This document shows positions 27,991 to 37,692 of a stretch of 64,000 nt of DNA, piece after piece; the stretch's first letter is position 1, and each line of letters begins with the position of its first letter. The position numbers and the translations under genes were made by a program. The DNA lies in contig CAITPI010000052.1 in assembly GCA_903894295.1 (NCBI GenBank), forward strand, positions 31,104 to 95,103. The letters run 5' to 3'. The DNA comes from an uncultured Acidimicrobiaceae bacterium (GTDB lineage: Bacteria > Actinomycetota > Acidimicrobiia > Acidimicrobiales > RAAP-2). The notes below the pieces were generated by a model. It was not told where the DNA came from and did not search any database. It saw only the letters and a program-made list of their open reading frames with translations.

Positions 27991-29769
27991 TCAGCCTGAT
28001 CCTTCCGCCAACGCCTCGATGACGGCACCGTGAAGTTCCTGGTGTCGTTCCACATTGCGCCTCCGGTCGGGCAGGCGGACCCGGAGAATGGAGCCTGGCG
28101 GGATCTCACCGTCCCAGTCGACAACCTCGCTGGTCGACCAGCCGAACGCCCGACCCACCTCGGAGACGTCAACGGCCTGGGGGGTGCCGAAGAGATGCTC
28201 GAACGACGTGGATTCCAACGCCTCGGCCGGGGGCAGGAACGAAAAGATGCCTCCGCCCCCGTTGTCGGCCACCACGACGGTCAACCTCGGGTCGTCTCCC
28301 GGGCTCCGGAGCAGGGCGGTCGTGTCATGGAGAAAGGCCAGGTCACCCACGAGGACCACCGTCTCCGCCTCGGTTGTCCACGAGACGCCAAGGGCGGTCG
28401 ACACCACACCGTCGATTCCGTTGGCCCCCCGGTTGGCCAACACCCGGAGAGCTCCGCGGCGAACCCCGGAGAACGACTCCACGTCGCGGATGGGCATCGA
28501 CGACGAGACCACCAGGGTCGCCCCCGCCGGCAGACCCTGGAAGAGTCGTCGGGCCAGCGTCGGCTCGTCGATCAACGAAGCGGGCCCGTCCAACTCGCGG
28601 GCCAGGGCCACCCGGGCCAGAGTCTCGGCTTCCAGCCAGGACTCCTCCCACCGACTGGGCGAACCGGTTGCTTCGCCGGTCCCGGCCACCATCGCCGACA
28701 ACCGGCGGGCCAGGACCCCCGGGTCGGCCCGAACCCAGGTCTCGTTGCTCCGTTGGGGGTCGCCCCAGCGACCATGGGGGTCGGCCACCACACCGAAGGC
28801 GCCGTGACCGATGGCCGAGGTGACAAAGCCCATGACGACTTTCGAAGCCCAGGGAGCACCAAGCCGGACAATGACGTCGGGCCGGTGACCGGCTGCGAAC
28901 CCGGCCGACCGAAGCAGCGAGTCGGCGCAGGAAACCACTCCTGGTGCGTCGGAGCGGAGGCCGGAGCGGGGATCGGCCAGTACCGGCCACCCGAGGGCCG
29001 AGCCCAACGCCAGCACGTCCTCCGGGTTCCCACAGCCGTCACCGGCCAGCAGCAGACCCCGGGTGGAACCACCGCCCCAGGCTTGGGTCCAGCGGGCCAG
29101 GACTTCCTCGGGTACGTCGGAAGGCGGCGCGACCACCTGGTACCAGGGTGCCTGGTCAGCCCGGCCGTCGGTGATGCCGCCCACCCGGGACGGATCGCCC
29201 AACAACGGTTCGCGGAACGGGAGGTTCAGATGGACCGGACCGGGACCACCTGGTGCGCTGGTCGTCTCGGCGAACGCCCGCGCCGCCAGCGACCTCCAGG
29301 TCGAAGCGTTCTGGCCGTCGGGAACACCCGGGTCGCAGAACCACCGGGTCGAACTCCCATAGATCGAGTGCTGGTCGATCGTCTGGGGTGCCCCAACTCC
29401 ACGCAACTCCGGAGGTCGATCCGCGGTGACCACGAGCAGCGGGACACCGGCGAGGTCGGCCTCGACGACTGCGGCGTGGACTTCGGCGGCTGCCGTGCCA
29501 CTCGTGGTCAGGATCACAGCCGGAACACCGGTGGCCAGTCCCACGCCAAGGGCACTGAAACCGGCCGAGCGTTCATCGAGACGGACGTGGACGACCACCT
29601 CGTTGCGGTCGGCCAGGGCCCGGGCCATGGGCGCGGAGCGCGACCCGGGACAGACCACGGCGTGGCGCAGGCCGCCACGGATCCACTCGTCGACCAAGGT
29701 GGCCGTGTAGGCCGCCTGGAGGTCGCCGTCACCTCCGGCTCCGACCGGGATCACTACGCTGTCGTTCAC
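27991..29769 (-). CDS. menD: SEPHCHC synthase (menaquinone biosynthesis)
   Basis: Thiamine-diphosphate enzyme joining isochorismate and 2-oxoglutarate. The 592-residue protein shows the three ThDP-family domains. The N-terminal VVCPGSRSAPMA and DERSAGFSALG segments are MenD hallmarks, and TADRPPELRGVGAPQTIDQ follows. The C-terminal ThDP-binding domain starts near VLANRGANGIDGVVS. The start is GTG at 29769 with AAGGAG four bases upstream. Divergent from menH over 38 bases. Confidence 0.95.
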   Translation of the reverse strand: MNDSVVIPVGAGGDGDLQAAYTATLVDEWIRGGLRHAVVCPGSRSAPMARALADRNEVVVHVRLDERSAGFSALGVGLATGVPAVILTTSGTAAAEVHAAVVEADLAGVPLLVVTADRPPELRGVGAPQTIDQHSIYGSSTRWFCDPGVPDGQNASTWRSLAARAFAETTSAPGGPGPVHLNLPFREPLLGDPSRVGGITDGRADQAPWYQVVAPPSDVPEEVLARWTQAWGGGSTRGLLLAGDGCGNPEDVLALGSALGWPVLADPRSGLRSDAPGVVSCADSLLRSAGFAAGHRPDVIVRLGAPWASKVVMGFVTSAIGHGAFGVVADPHGRWGDPQRSNETWVRADPGVLARRLSAMVAGTGEATGSPSRWEESWLEAETLARVALARELDGPASLIDEPTLARRLFQGLPAGATLVVSSSMPIRDVESFSGVRRGALRVLANRGANGIDGVVSTALGVSWTTEAETVVLVGDLAFLHDTTALLRSPGDDPRLTVVVADNGGGGIFSFLPPAEALESTSFEHLFGTPQAVDVSEVGRAFGWSTSEVVDWDGEIPPGSILRVRLPDRRRNVERHQELHGAVIEALAEGSG

Positions 29770-29807
29770 GCCGCTCCTTCCACCGGGACCACGGCCCTTC
29801 CATCACC

Positions 29808-30620
29808 ATGTCGACCACTGTTCCCCCCAGGAAGATCCCGGGCCCACCGGTGACACCGCTTGCTTCGGAGATCTCCGGAGTGGGGCCACCCATCGTGCTG
29901 GCCCACGGGTTCACCCAGACGGCCCGGTGTTGGGGTCCACTCGCCGACCGACTGGCCATCGGGAACGAACTGCACCTCGTCGATCTTCCGGGCCACGGCA
30001 ACTCGACGGACGTCACGGTCAGCTTTCCGGATGCCGCCCGGATGTTGGGCGAGACCGGCGGCCACGCCGTCTACGTGGGGTACTCGATGGGGGCCCGGAT
30101 CGCCTTGCGGCTGGCGGTGGACCATCCCGAACTGGTGCGCCATCTGGTGCTGGTCTCCGGCACCGCCGGAATCGAAGATGCCAACGAGCGCAACGTCCGG
30201 CGTGAGGCCGACGAGACCCTGGCCGGGCGCCTGGCCGCCATCGAGCGGGACGACCGGGTCTCGCTCGGGCAGTTCCTCGACGAATGGCTGCGCCAGCCCC
30301 TCTTCGCCGGGCTCCCGACGACGGCCTGGCAGCTTGACGAACGACAGCGCAACTCGGGCGGAGGTCTGGCCCGGAGTCTCCGACTCCACGGCACCGGCGT
30401 GATGGAACCGTTGTGGGAGCACCTTGGGAACCTTTCCGTCCCGACCACCATCATCACCGGAGCCGATGACGCCAAGTTCACCGACCTCGGCCGACGCCTG
30501 GCCGGCCGCATCGGTGCCATGGCCGCCCACCACGTCATCCCGAACGCCGGTCACGCCGTGCATCTGCAACGTCCCGACGCCGTGGCCGACCTCATTCTCG
30601 GGGCCATCCGGGCCGGCTGA
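29808..30620 (+). CDS. menH: Alpha/beta hydrolase, probable MenH (SHCHC synthase)
   Basis: Probably eliminates pyruvate from SEPHCHC, the step after MenD. The 270-residue alpha/beta hydrolase has the oxyanion loop LAHGFTQTARCW, the nucleophile Ser in VGYSMGARIALRL and the catalytic His in NAGHAVHLQ. A second early motif LPGHGNS matches MenH. Position opposite menD and before menA is the main support. A generic hydrolase cannot be excluded from sequence alone. Confidence 0.82.
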   Translation: MSTTVPPRKIPGPPVTPLASEISGVGPPIVLAHGFTQTARCWGPLADRLAIGNELHLVDLPGHGNSTDVTVSFPDAARMLGETGGHAVYVGYSMGARIALRLAVDHPELVRHLVLVSGTAGIEDANERNVRREADETLAGRLAAIERDDRVSLGQFLDEWLRQPLFAGLPTTAWQLDERQRNSGGGLARSLRLHGTGVMEPLWEHLGNLSVPTTIITGADDAKFTDLGRRLAGRIGAMAAHHVIPNAGHAVHLQRPDAVADLILGAIRAG

Positions 30621-30652
30621 AGGTTCCCGGGGCCATCCGGGCCGGCTGAAGG
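30599..30652 (+). repeat. Direct duplication of 25 bp (period 29) at the 3' end of menH
   Basis: Two identical 25-base copies at 30599-30623 and 30628-30652, separated by four bases. The first copy includes the last codons and the stop of menH; the second lies in the gap to menA. This looks like a recent slippage or duplication event. Confidence 0.9.
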
Positions 30653-30664
30653 CGTGGAGCCGGC
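30641..30664. terminator. Hairpin between convergent menH and menA
   Basis: GCCGGCT (30641-30647) and AGCCGGC (30658-30664) can pair as a 7-bp stem with a 10-base loop. The position between two stop codons suits a bidirectional terminator, but there is no T-run on either strand. Confidence 0.45.
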
Positions 30665-30667
30665 CCA

Positions 30668-31648
30668 TCAGCGCACCGCTGGAATCCAGAGGAACACCGC
30701 CACGGCCAGCAGGGCTCCGAAGGCCATCTGGAGCCGGCCGGTGGCGGCCAGTACCGGCAGGAGGGCCCGGCCTTCGGCCGGAGAGAGAACCAACCGCACG
30801 GGCGCCACGGCCAGAACCGCCGCCGCCAGAGGCAGTACGGCAACCAGAGGCCAGTGTGACGTCCACTGGCCGGTCAGGGAGCCGATGGCCCACACCGCCA
30901 CACCGAGAAAGGGCAACACCACCGACGCCACATAACACCAGCCACCTGCCTTCCGGCCGATCCGGGACGCCAGGGTCTTCTTGCCGGCCTCGCGGTCGGT
31001 GGCGATGTCCCGGAGATTGTTGGCCAGCAACAGGGCGGTGGCCAACAGCCCGATACCGGCCCCGGCCACGACCACCCCGGGTACGGCGATCTTCAGACTC
31101 TCGACGTAGAAGGTGCCGACCGTGGCCACCAGGCCGAAGAACACAAACACGAACACTTCTCCGAGTCCGACGTAGCCGTACGGCTTCGGACCGCCGGTAT
31201 AGAACCAGCCGGCCGCCAGACAGGCCGCTCCGACCAGCAGGACCCACCAGGAGGTAACGGCCGCCAGGACCAGTCCCACCGCGGCCGCCAGTGCGAAGGC
31301 GGCCAGGGCGGCCCGCCTGACGGAAGACGGCGAAGCCAGACCGGACGCCACCAGGCGGAGGGGCCCGACCCGGACCTCATCGGTGCCCCGGATGCCGTCG
31401 GAGTAGTCGTTGGCGTAGTTCGTCCCGACCTGGATGGCCAGCGCCACCACGAGAGCCGCCAGCGCCCGCCAGTACAGCCCGGACGGACATCCAGACCAGA
31501 CTCCGGTCCAGGGTCGGGCCGCGGCCGTTCCCACCACGACCGGCACCACGGCGGCCGGCAAGGTCCGGGGCCGGGCCCCGGCCACCCACCGCATCACCGG
31601 GCCGGGTTCACCGGCCAGCCGGCCGGAGGCAGGGCGGGCCGGCGTCAC
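30668..31648 (-). CDS. menA: 1,4-dihydroxy-2-naphthoate polyprenyltransferase
   Basis: Integral membrane prenyltransferase (UbiA superfamily) that attaches the isoprenoid tail. The aspartate-rich motif 1 appears as [14 protein letters not shown], motif 2 as [18 protein letters not shown], and eight to nine hydrophobic segments are seen. The GTG at 31648 overlaps the menB stop (GTGA), giving 326 residues. An ATG at 31594 would give a more usual 308. Coupled to menB, convergent with menH. Confidence 0.93.
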   Translation of the reverse strand: MTPARPASGRLAGEPGPVMRWVAGARPRTLPAAVVPVVVGTAAARPWTGVWSGCPSGLYWRALAALVVALAIQVGTNYANDYSDGIRGTDEVRVGPLRLVASGLASPSSVRRAALAAFALAAAVGLVLAAVTSWWVLLVGAACLAAGWFYTGGPKPYGYVGLGEVFVFVFFGLVATVGTFYVESLKIAVPGVVVAGAGIGLLATALLLANNLRDIATDREAGKKTLASRIGRKAGGWCYVASVVLPFLGVAVWAIGSLTGQWTSHWPLVAVLPLAAAVLAVAPVRLVLSPAEGRALLPVLAATGRLQMAFGALLAVAVFLWIPAVR

Positions 31649-32583
31649 GGACGTCGGGGAAAGCGACTGAAGTCCGGCGACCGGTGTTCCTGGAAGGCGT
31701 TCCGGCCCTCCTGGCCTTCCTCGCTCATGTAGAAGAGCATGGTGGCATCGCCGGCAAACTGTTGGAGTCCGGCCAGTCCGTCGTCGGCAGCATGGAGGCC
31801 ACCCTTCAGCATGCGCAGGGCCAACGGCGACAGCGACAGCATCTGACGGCACCACGCCACGGTCTCGGCCTCCAACTCGGCGAGCGGAACCACTTCGTTG
31901 ACGAGCCCCCACTCCTTGGCCGTCGCCGCGTCGTACTGCCGGCAGAGGAACCAGACCTCCTTGGCCCGCTTCAAACCGATGGTGCGGGCCAACAGGCTGG
32001 CGCCGTAGCCACCGTCAAAACTTCCCACCTTCGGTCCCGTCTGGCCAAATCGGGCGTTGTCGGCGGCGATGGAGAGGTCGCACACCAGGTGCAGGATGTG
32101 GCCACCACCGATCGCGTAGCCGGCCACCATGGCCACGACCGGCTTGGGCAGCCGACGGATCTGGATCTGCAGGTCGAGGACGTTGAGTCGGCCGATTCCC
32201 TGGGCGGCCACCGCGTCGTCACCGATGTAGCCGTCGTCGCCCCGGATCTTCTGGTCGCCACCGGAACAGAACGCATCCGGGCCGGCCCCGGTGAGGATGA
32301 TGACGCCAACGCCCGGATCGTCCCGGGCCACCGAGAAGGCGTCGGCGAGTTCGAAGAGGGTCTGGGGCCGGAACGCGTTGCGAACGTCCGGCCGGTTGAT
32401 GGTCACCTTGGCGATGCCGTCAGCCACGTCGTAGTGGATGTCCCGATAGTCGCCCCGGCGCTCCCAGGCCGGCATCGGCCAGGCACGAAAGCGGTCGACC
32501 GGGTCCTCGGGCGGACCCGTGATCACCGTGTTGAGGTTGGCGGCAGGCTCGCCCTGCGGACCGGACGACGTAGGTTCAACCAT
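31645..32583 (-). CDS. menB: 1,4-dihydroxy-2-naphthoyl-CoA synthase
   Basis: Crotonase-fold enzyme that closes the second naphthoquinone ring. Motifs are [13 protein letters not shown], the oxyanion loop [29 protein letters not shown] and the C-terminal [16 protein letters not shown] that is typical of MenB. The chosen ATG at 32583 gives 312 residues and has AGGAG 11 bases upstream. The longer frame would enter menE. Divergent from menE. Confidence 0.95.
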   Translation of the reverse strand: MVEPTSSGPQGEPAANLNTVITGPPEDPVDRFRAWPMPAWERRGDYRDIHYDVADGIAKVTINRPDVRNAFRPQTLFELADAFSVARDDPGVGVIILTGAGPDAFCSGGDQKIRGDDGYIGDDAVAAQGIGRLNVLDLQIQIRRLPKPVVAMVAGYAIGGGHILHLVCDLSIAADNARFGQTGPKVGSFDGGYGASLLARTIGLKRAKEVWFLCRQYDAATAKEWGLVNEVVPLAELEAETVAWCRQMLSLSPLALRMLKGGLHAADDGLAGLQQFAGDATMLFYMSEEGQEGRNAFQEHRSPDFSRFPRRP

Positions 32584-32636
32584 TCGACCATTCACTCCTA
32601 GAGTCGTTACTCGTACAGTCGCTAGGCTACCTGTCC
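32584..32636. promoter_or_regulatory. Divergent menB/menE promoter region
   Basis: A 53-base gap, richer in A and T than its surroundings, between two start codons. Plus-strand candidates are TACAGT (32614-32619) and TAGGCT (32623-32628, eight bases before the menE ATG). On the minus strand AGGAG serves menB. I cannot assign -35 elements. Confidence 0.4.
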
Positions 32637-33761
32637 ATGAACGAGTTGGTGGCCATCGACCTCCCACCGGGCGATGCCTTCGTCGTTGCCTTGCGCCGTA
32701 TCTGGGACCGGGGCGATGCGGCGTTCCCGATCGACCACCGTCTGCCCGTCCCGGCCCGTCAACGTCTGGTCGACGCCCTGCGTCCGGGTCGGATCCTGGA
32801 TCGGAGCGGTGAGACCGAATGGTTGGACGGAGCCCCGGTCGAATCCGGAGACGCCCTCGTGATGGCCACCAGCGGCACCACCGGCGAGCCCAAAGGCGTG
32901 GTGTTGACCCACGCCGCCCTGGCTGCTTCGGCCCGGGCCACTTCGGAGGCGCTCGGCGTCGATCCGGAGCGGGACCACTGGGTGTCGTGTCTGCCCCTCG
33001 CCCACATCGGGGGCATGAGCGTCGTCACCAGGAGTCTTGTGACCTCCACCAGGCTCAGCGTCCTCGATCGGTTCGATCCGGCCGAAGTCGAAGTGCTGGG
33101 TCGCCGTGGTGCCACCCTGATCTCCCTGGTGGCTACGGCCCTTCGCCGGGTGGACGCTTCTGGCTACCGGGCCGTCCTGCTCGGAGGGGCCGCCCCACCG
33201 GCCCGGGTGGCCACAAACGTGATCACCACCTACGGCATGACCGAGACCGGTTCCGGGGTGGTCTACGACGGCCTCCCCCTGCCGGGCGTCGAGATCCGGA
33301 TCGACCGTCCGGGAACCGACGGGAGCGGAGAGATCCACCTGCGGGGGGCCATGCTGCTCCGCTCCTACCGGTTCACACCGTCGCCACTCGATGCCGACGG
33401 CTGGCTGCCCACCGGTGACGGCGGGCGCATGGTCGACGGACGACTCGAGGTCCACGGACGGCTGGCCGAGGTCATCGTGAGCGGGGGCGAGAAGATCTGG
33501 CCGATCCCGGTCGAGCAACTCCTGGCCACCGCCCCCGGGGTGGCCGAGGCCGCCGTCTGGAAGCGGGCCGATCCCGAGTGGGGCGAGCGCGTCGTGGCCT
33601 GGGTCGTCCCCGACGATCCGGCCCGTCCGCCACTTCTCGACGAACTGCGGGCCGTCATCCAGGCCGAGCTGGCGCCTTACTGTGCCCCGAAGGAACTGGT
33701 TCTTCTCGCCGAACTCCCCCGGGCGCCGGGGGGCAAGGTGCTGAGGCGCCAACTGATCTGA
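32637..33761 (+). CDS. menE: o-succinylbenzoate-CoA ligase
   Basis: AMP-forming acyl-CoA synthetase, here short (374 residues), as in actinobacterial MenE. The P-loop-like motif [26 protein letters not shown], the [17 protein letters not shown] hinge and the C-terminal catalytic Lys in [11 protein letters not shown] are all present. Its substrate is made by MenC, which is not in the window. Divergent from menB and convergent with an SDR gene. Confidence 0.92.
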   Translation: MNELVAIDLPPGDAFVVALRRIWDRGDAAFPIDHRLPVPARQRLVDALRPGRILDRSGETEWLDGAPVESGDALVMATSGTTGEPKGVVLTHAALAASARATSEALGVDPERDHWVSCLPLAHIGGMSVVTRSLVTSTRLSVLDRFDPAEVEVLGRRGATLISLVATALRRVDASGYRAVLLGGAAPPARVATNVITTYGMTETGSGVVYDGLPLPGVEIRIDRPGTDGSGEIHLRGAMLLRSYRFTPSPLDADGWLPTGDGGRMVDGRLEVHGRLAEVIVSGGEKIWPIPVEQLLATAPGVAEAAVWKRADPEWGERVVAWVVPDDPARPPLLDELRAVIQAELAPYCAPKELVLLAELPRAPGGKVLRRQLI

Positions 33762-33806
33762 CCGATCGGCCCGTCGGGGTCGCCGTTTCGGGCCGGGCAA
33801 CCCGGG

Positions 33807-34586
33807 TCAGGACAGCGAGCCGGTGGCCATCGACAGTGACCCTCCATCCACCACCAGCGTCTGGCCGGTGATCCAGGACGCCGCATCGGAGCAGAGGAAC
33901 AGGGCGGCGTTCGCAATGTCATCGACAGCGCCCAGCCGGCGCAGGGGCAGTCGCCGGGCGATCGCCTCTTCGCCCTTCTCCCAGAGGCCACGGGCCAACT
34001 CGGTCTTCACGAGACCCGGCGCGATGGCATTCACCCGGATATCGGGGCCCAACTCGCCGGCCAGTTGGCTCGTCAGGTGGATCACGGCGGCCTTGGTGAC
34101 GTTGTACCAACCGATGCCGCCTTCCACGGTCAATCCCCCGATGGAGGCCAGGTTGAGGATTACCCCGCCTCCGGCTCCAAGCCCCGCCCGCCACGCGGCC
34201 TGGGCCCACTCGAGGTAGCCGGATTGGTTGACCCGGACGGTCTTGTCCGCCCGGGGCGGATCGATCTCGATCAACGGGCCGAAGTAGGGATTGGTGGCGG
34301 CGTTGTTGACCAGGATGTCCAGCCGGCCAAATCGTTCGAGCACCGCCTGGGCGGTCGATTCGGCCGCGTCGGCATCGCCGGCGTTGGCCACCCGCCAGGC
34401 GACCTCTCCGGAACCTTCTCCCAGACGGGCGTTGATCTCTCCGGCCGATGCCACCAGCCCGTCTTCCTTGCGGGAGGTGATCATGACGTTCGCTCCGGAC
34501 CGGGCGAAGGCCAAGGCGATGGCCTGGCCGATTCCCCTCGACCCGCCGGTCACCAACGCCACCTTGCCGTCCAGTCGCAGTTCCAT
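33807..34586 (-). CDS. SDR-family oxidoreductase
   Basis: Classical short-chain dehydrogenase of 259 residues. It has the cofactor motif [17 protein letters not shown], the catalytic Ser in NLASIGG and the Tyr-Lys pair in WYNVTKAA. The R-K pair after beta-strand 2 (TSRKEDG) suggests NADP(H). The C-terminal [13 protein letters not shown] is standard. The substrate is unknown. TAGAGT lies six bases before the ATG. Confidence 0.9.
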   Translation of the reverse strand: MELRLDGKVALVTGGSRGIGQAIALAFARSGANVMITSRKEDGLVASAGEINARLGEGSGEVAWRVANAGDADAAESTAQAVLERFGRLDILVNNAATNPYFGPLIEIDPPRADKTVRVNQSGYLEWAQAAWRAGLGAGGGVILNLASIGGLTVEGGIGWYNVTKAAVIHLTSQLAGELGPDIRVNAIAPGLVKTELARGLWEKGEEAIARRLPLRRLGAVDDIANAALFLCSDAASWITGQTLVVDGGSLSMATGSLS

Positions 34587-34592
34587 GGCGCC

Positions 34593-34598
34593 ACTCTA
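34593..34598 (-). promoter_or_regulatory. Probable -10 element for leaderless SDR mRNA
   Basis: TAGAGT on the minus strand, then six bases and the ATG at 34586. No Shine-Dalgarno sequence. Confidence 0.42.
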
Positions 34599-34764
34599 CA
34601 GAGCACGGATCTGGCGGAACGGTCCATCCCGGCCACCTGACACCCTTTCCGACGACGCCCCGGACCGCCCGGGGTGCCGACTAGGGTCACCCCGGGAACT
34701 ACCGGAAAGCTTCTGCCATGTCTGTCCGAACCGACTCGAACCGCCGCCCGCCGTCCCCGGGTCA

Positions 34765-36858
34765 GGTATGACCGCCAACCGGTTGGCCGGCGAGTCCTCG
34801 CCCTACCTACGTCAACACGCCGACAATCCGGTGGACTGGTTTCCGTGGGGTGACGAGGCGCTCCACCGGGCCCGGGTCGAGGACAAACCCGTCTTCCTCT
34901 CCATCGGCTACTCGGCGTGTCACTGGTGTCACGTCATGGCCCACGAGTCCTTCGAGGACCCCGAGATCGGCCAACTGCTGGCCCGCGACTTCATCGCCGT
35001 CAAGGTCGACCGGGAGGAGCGGCCCGACATCGATGCCGTGTACATGGAGGCCGTCCAGGCCCTGACCGGTTCGGGTGGCTGGCCACTGAGTGTCTTCCTT
35101 ACCCCTGACGGCCGGCCATTCTTCGGCGGCACCTACTTCCCGCCTGACGACCACCGGGGCCGGCCATCGTTCAAGACGGTGCTCACTGCGCTGGCCGACG
35201 TCTGGCAGAACCGTCGAGGCGACGTCGAAGAACAGGCCGACGAACTGGTGCACACGATTGCCTCCCGCTCCACCCTCACCCGCCAGAACACGTCCGGACC
35301 ACCGGCCGGCCAACGGCAACACGGTGGCCTGGTGGAGTCCGGTTCGACCTCACCCTTGCCGGTCGTCGAATGGACGCCGGTGTGCGAAGAACTCCAGGCC
35401 CGCTTTGACGCCGAGTGGGGAGGATTCGGCGGGGCTCCGAAGTTTCCCCAGCCCACCCTGGTTGACCTTGCCCTGCTGGGTGCAGCCAACGACCCCGGCG
35501 CCCGGACCGCCACCACCATGGCCTGTCGCACCCTCGATGCCATGGCGGCCGGGGGCATCCACGATCATCTCTCCGGTGGCTTTGCCCGATATGCCACCGA
35601 CCGCGAGTGGCTGGTCCCCCACTTCGAGAAGATGCTCTACGACCAGGCCGGCCTGTTGACCGCCTACCTGCACGGTTGGCAGGCCACCGGTGACCCCGGA
35701 TACCTGGAGGTCATGGACGGCATCGTCAACTACGTCACCCGGGACCTCACCGGCCCGGCCGGCGAGGTCTTTTCCGCCGAAGATGCCGACTCGGAAGGCG
35801 TCGAGGGACGGTTCTACGTCTGGACCCCGGCCGAGATCCACGACGCCCTGGCCCGGAATCCGCGCACCTCAGGCGACGCCGCGGCGCGCACCCGGGCGAT
35901 CCTGGAGTTCTTCTCGGTCACCGAAGAAGGAAACTTCGAAGGGTCGAACATCCTCCGCCGGCCCGTTGGTGCCCAGGGTCGGGGGGACGACTCCCTCGAG
36001 GTCTCCCGGAGCGCCCTGCGCGACGAACGGGCCAGACGGGTCAGGCCGGGCCTCGACGACAAGGTGCTCCTTGAGTGGAATGCCATGTACGGCTCGGCCC
36101 TGGCGGAAGCGGCGGCCGCCACTGCAACCACGGCGTGGGCCGTCGCCGCCGAGAAACTGGGCGATTTCCTGTGGCACAACCTGCGGGGTGACGACGGCCG
36201 GTGGCACCGGTCCTGGCAATCAATGGCCGGAGCCCGCCATCTCGCCTGTGCCGCCGACTACGCCTCGACGGTCGACTTCTTTACCCGGTTGGGTGAGTTG
36301 ACCGGCGAGCGGCGATGGACGGACCGGGCGTGCGAAGTGGCGGATGGACTGCTGCATCTCTTCCACGACACCGTCGACGGCGGCTTCTTCACCACCGGCC
36401 ACGATGCCGAAGCCCTGATCGTCCGGACCAAGGACCTCTTCGACGGAGCCACCCCTTCCGCCAACGCCGTGGCGGCCCGGGCCCTGCTCCGACTCGGCAC
36501 CCTGACCGGCCGGCGGGCCTACCTCGACGCCAGCGAGGGCGTGATCGAACTCCTCGGTGACCTCGTTGTCACCCACCCGCTTTCCTTTGCCCACACCTTG
36601 ATCACCACGTGGCTGACCGGAAACGGCATGGTCGAGGTGGTGATCCCGGGCCTGACCGACGACCTGTTGGCCGAGGCCCGCCGGGCGTGGCGGCCATCGG
36701 TCGTTCTGGCCTGGGGTGAAGCGACCGACTCACCCCTCTGGGAGAATCGGGTCGATGGACTGGCCTACGTGTGCAGAAACTTCTCGTGCCGACACCCGGC
36801 CGCCGACGGCCCAACCCTGGCCGCCCAGCTCGCCGACACCGCGATCGAGGTGGCCTGA
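34765..36858 (+). CDS. DUF255 thioredoxin-domain protein (YyaL/SSP411 family)
   Basis: Large soluble protein of 697 residues. Residues 1-160 form a thioredoxin-like domain with Cys51-x-x-Cys54 in [14 protein letters not shown]. The remainder is an alpha/alpha-barrel similar to N-acylglucosamine 2-epimerases ([23 protein letters not shown] and similar segments). The family is widespread from bacteria to humans (spermatogenesis-associated protein 20) and its role is unsettled. ATG at 34765 is chosen because the family begins with [11 protein letters not shown]. The next gene starts four bases after the stop. Confidence 0.93.
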   Translation, partial: GMTANRLAGESSPYLRQHADNPVDWFPWGDEALHRARVEDKPVFLSIGYSACHWCHVMAHESFEDPEIGQLLARDFIAVKVDREERPDIDAVYMEAVQALTGSGGWPLSVFLTPDGRPFFGGTYFPPDDHRGRPSFKTVLTALADVWQNRRGDVEEQADELVHTIASRSTLTRQNTSGPPAGQRQHGGLVESGSTSPLPVVEWTPVCEELQARFDAEWGGFGGAPKFPQPTLVDLALLGAANDPGARTATTMACRTLDAMAAGGIHDHLSGGFARYATDREWLVPHFEKMLYDQAGLLTAYLHGWQATGDPGYLEVMDGIVNYVTRDLTGPAGEVFSAEDADSEGVEGRFYVWTPAEIHDALARNPRTSGDAAARTRAILEFFSVTEEGNFEGSNILRRPVGAQGRGDDSLEVSRSALRDERARRVRPGLDDKVLLEWNAMYGSALAEAAAATATTAWAVAAEKLGDFLWHNLRGDDGRWHRSWQSMAGARHLACAADYASTVDFFTRLGELTGERRWTDRACEVADGLLHLFHDTVDGGFFTTGHDAEALIVRTKDLFDGATPSANAVAARALLRLGTLTGRRAYLDASEGVIELLGDLVVTHPLSFAHTLITTWLTGNGMVEVVIPGLTDDLLAEARRAWRPSVVLAWGEATDSPLWENRVDGLAYVCRNFSCRHPAADGPTLAAQLADTAIEVA

Positions 36859-36861
36859 ACC

Positions 36862-37575
36862 ATGAGCGAGCGCAATCCCCGCCACGGCACGGCGGCCGAA
36901 GCCGTGCGGGCGGTGCGGCCCCGGCCGGAGATCGAGATTGCCCCGGGAGCCGTCCTGACCGTTCTGGTGTTGGCGTGTCACAGCGAAGACACGGTGGGTG
37001 TGGATCTGGCGTCGGGAACCCTGCTCCGGGTGCGGGTCAGGTGGCCCGTCGACCGCGAACCCGACTTCGCCCCCTTCGACGTGGTCCAGGTCACGCTGGC
37101 CGATCCTCCCGAGCGCGACGATCTCGCCCAGCCGGAAGCGGTCACGGCGGCGTGGATGCCCAGCCATCTCGGAACCTTGCGCGGCCGGGTCGTCAAGCGC
37201 ACCCTCGGAGGCCTGGTGGCTCCGGTCGAAGAGCAGGTGCTCGGTTTTCCCGGTGCCTCCGCCCCCTACTGGGAGTTCAAGGGATTCCGCCCGTCGCTGG
37301 CGCTGGTGGTTCCCACCAAGGGCCCGGTCCTGTTCCGGCGCAGTGGCGACCGAACCACCTGGGTCCGTTTCGGGTGGGGCCGGAGTGACAACTGGCTGCC
37401 GGTCGAAGATCCCCATGCCGAACGGGCGCTCGACCTGGCCCGCCGGGACCGGTTGCAGGGGAAGGATCTGGCCGCCGCCCTCGGCTTCAAGCCCCAGTAC
37501 CTGCTGGCTGCCGTCTCCCGGCCCCAGAACGGACACTGCTACAAGTCCGTGCGGACGATCCTTCCCCGCTACTGA
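36862..37575 (+). CDS. Conserved hypothetical protein downstream of the DUF255 gene
   Basis: A 237-residue soluble protein that I cannot assign. The composition is beta-rich and basic. Recognisable blocks are KGFRPSLALVVPTKGPVLFRR and a C-terminal LGFKPQYLLAAV. It has no signal peptide or membrane helix. The ATG lies four bases after the DUF255 stop, so the two are co-transcribed and possibly act together. Confidence 0.65.
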   Translation: MSERNPRHGTAAEAVRAVRPRPEIEIAPGAVLTVLVLACHSEDTVGVDLASGTLLRVRVRWPVDREPDFAPFDVVQVTLADPPERDDLAQPEAVTAAWMPSHLGTLRGRVVKRTLGGLVAPVEEQVLGFPGASAPYWEFKGFRPSLALVVPTKGPVLFRRSGDRTTWVRFGWGRSDNWLPVEDPHAERALDLARRDRLQGKDLAAALGFKPQYLLAAVSRPQNGHCYKSVRTILPRY

Positions 37576-37597
37576 CCGCCCCATGACCTCGTCGTCA

Positions 37598-37621
37598 TCG
37601 GCCGGCTTTCCCGTTGGCCGA
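37598..37621 (+). terminator. Candidate hairpin after the 36862 gene
   Basis: TCGGCC (37598-37603) and GGCCGA (37616-37621) pair around a 12-base loop. No T-run follows. It could end the DUF255 unit before the next promoter region. Confidence 0.3.
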
Positions 37622-37692
37622 CGAGGGGTGCCTCTGACGCAGCACCGGTCACAACGGTACCGGTGAACCGGAATCGCCTAGGGTCAGAAGTG

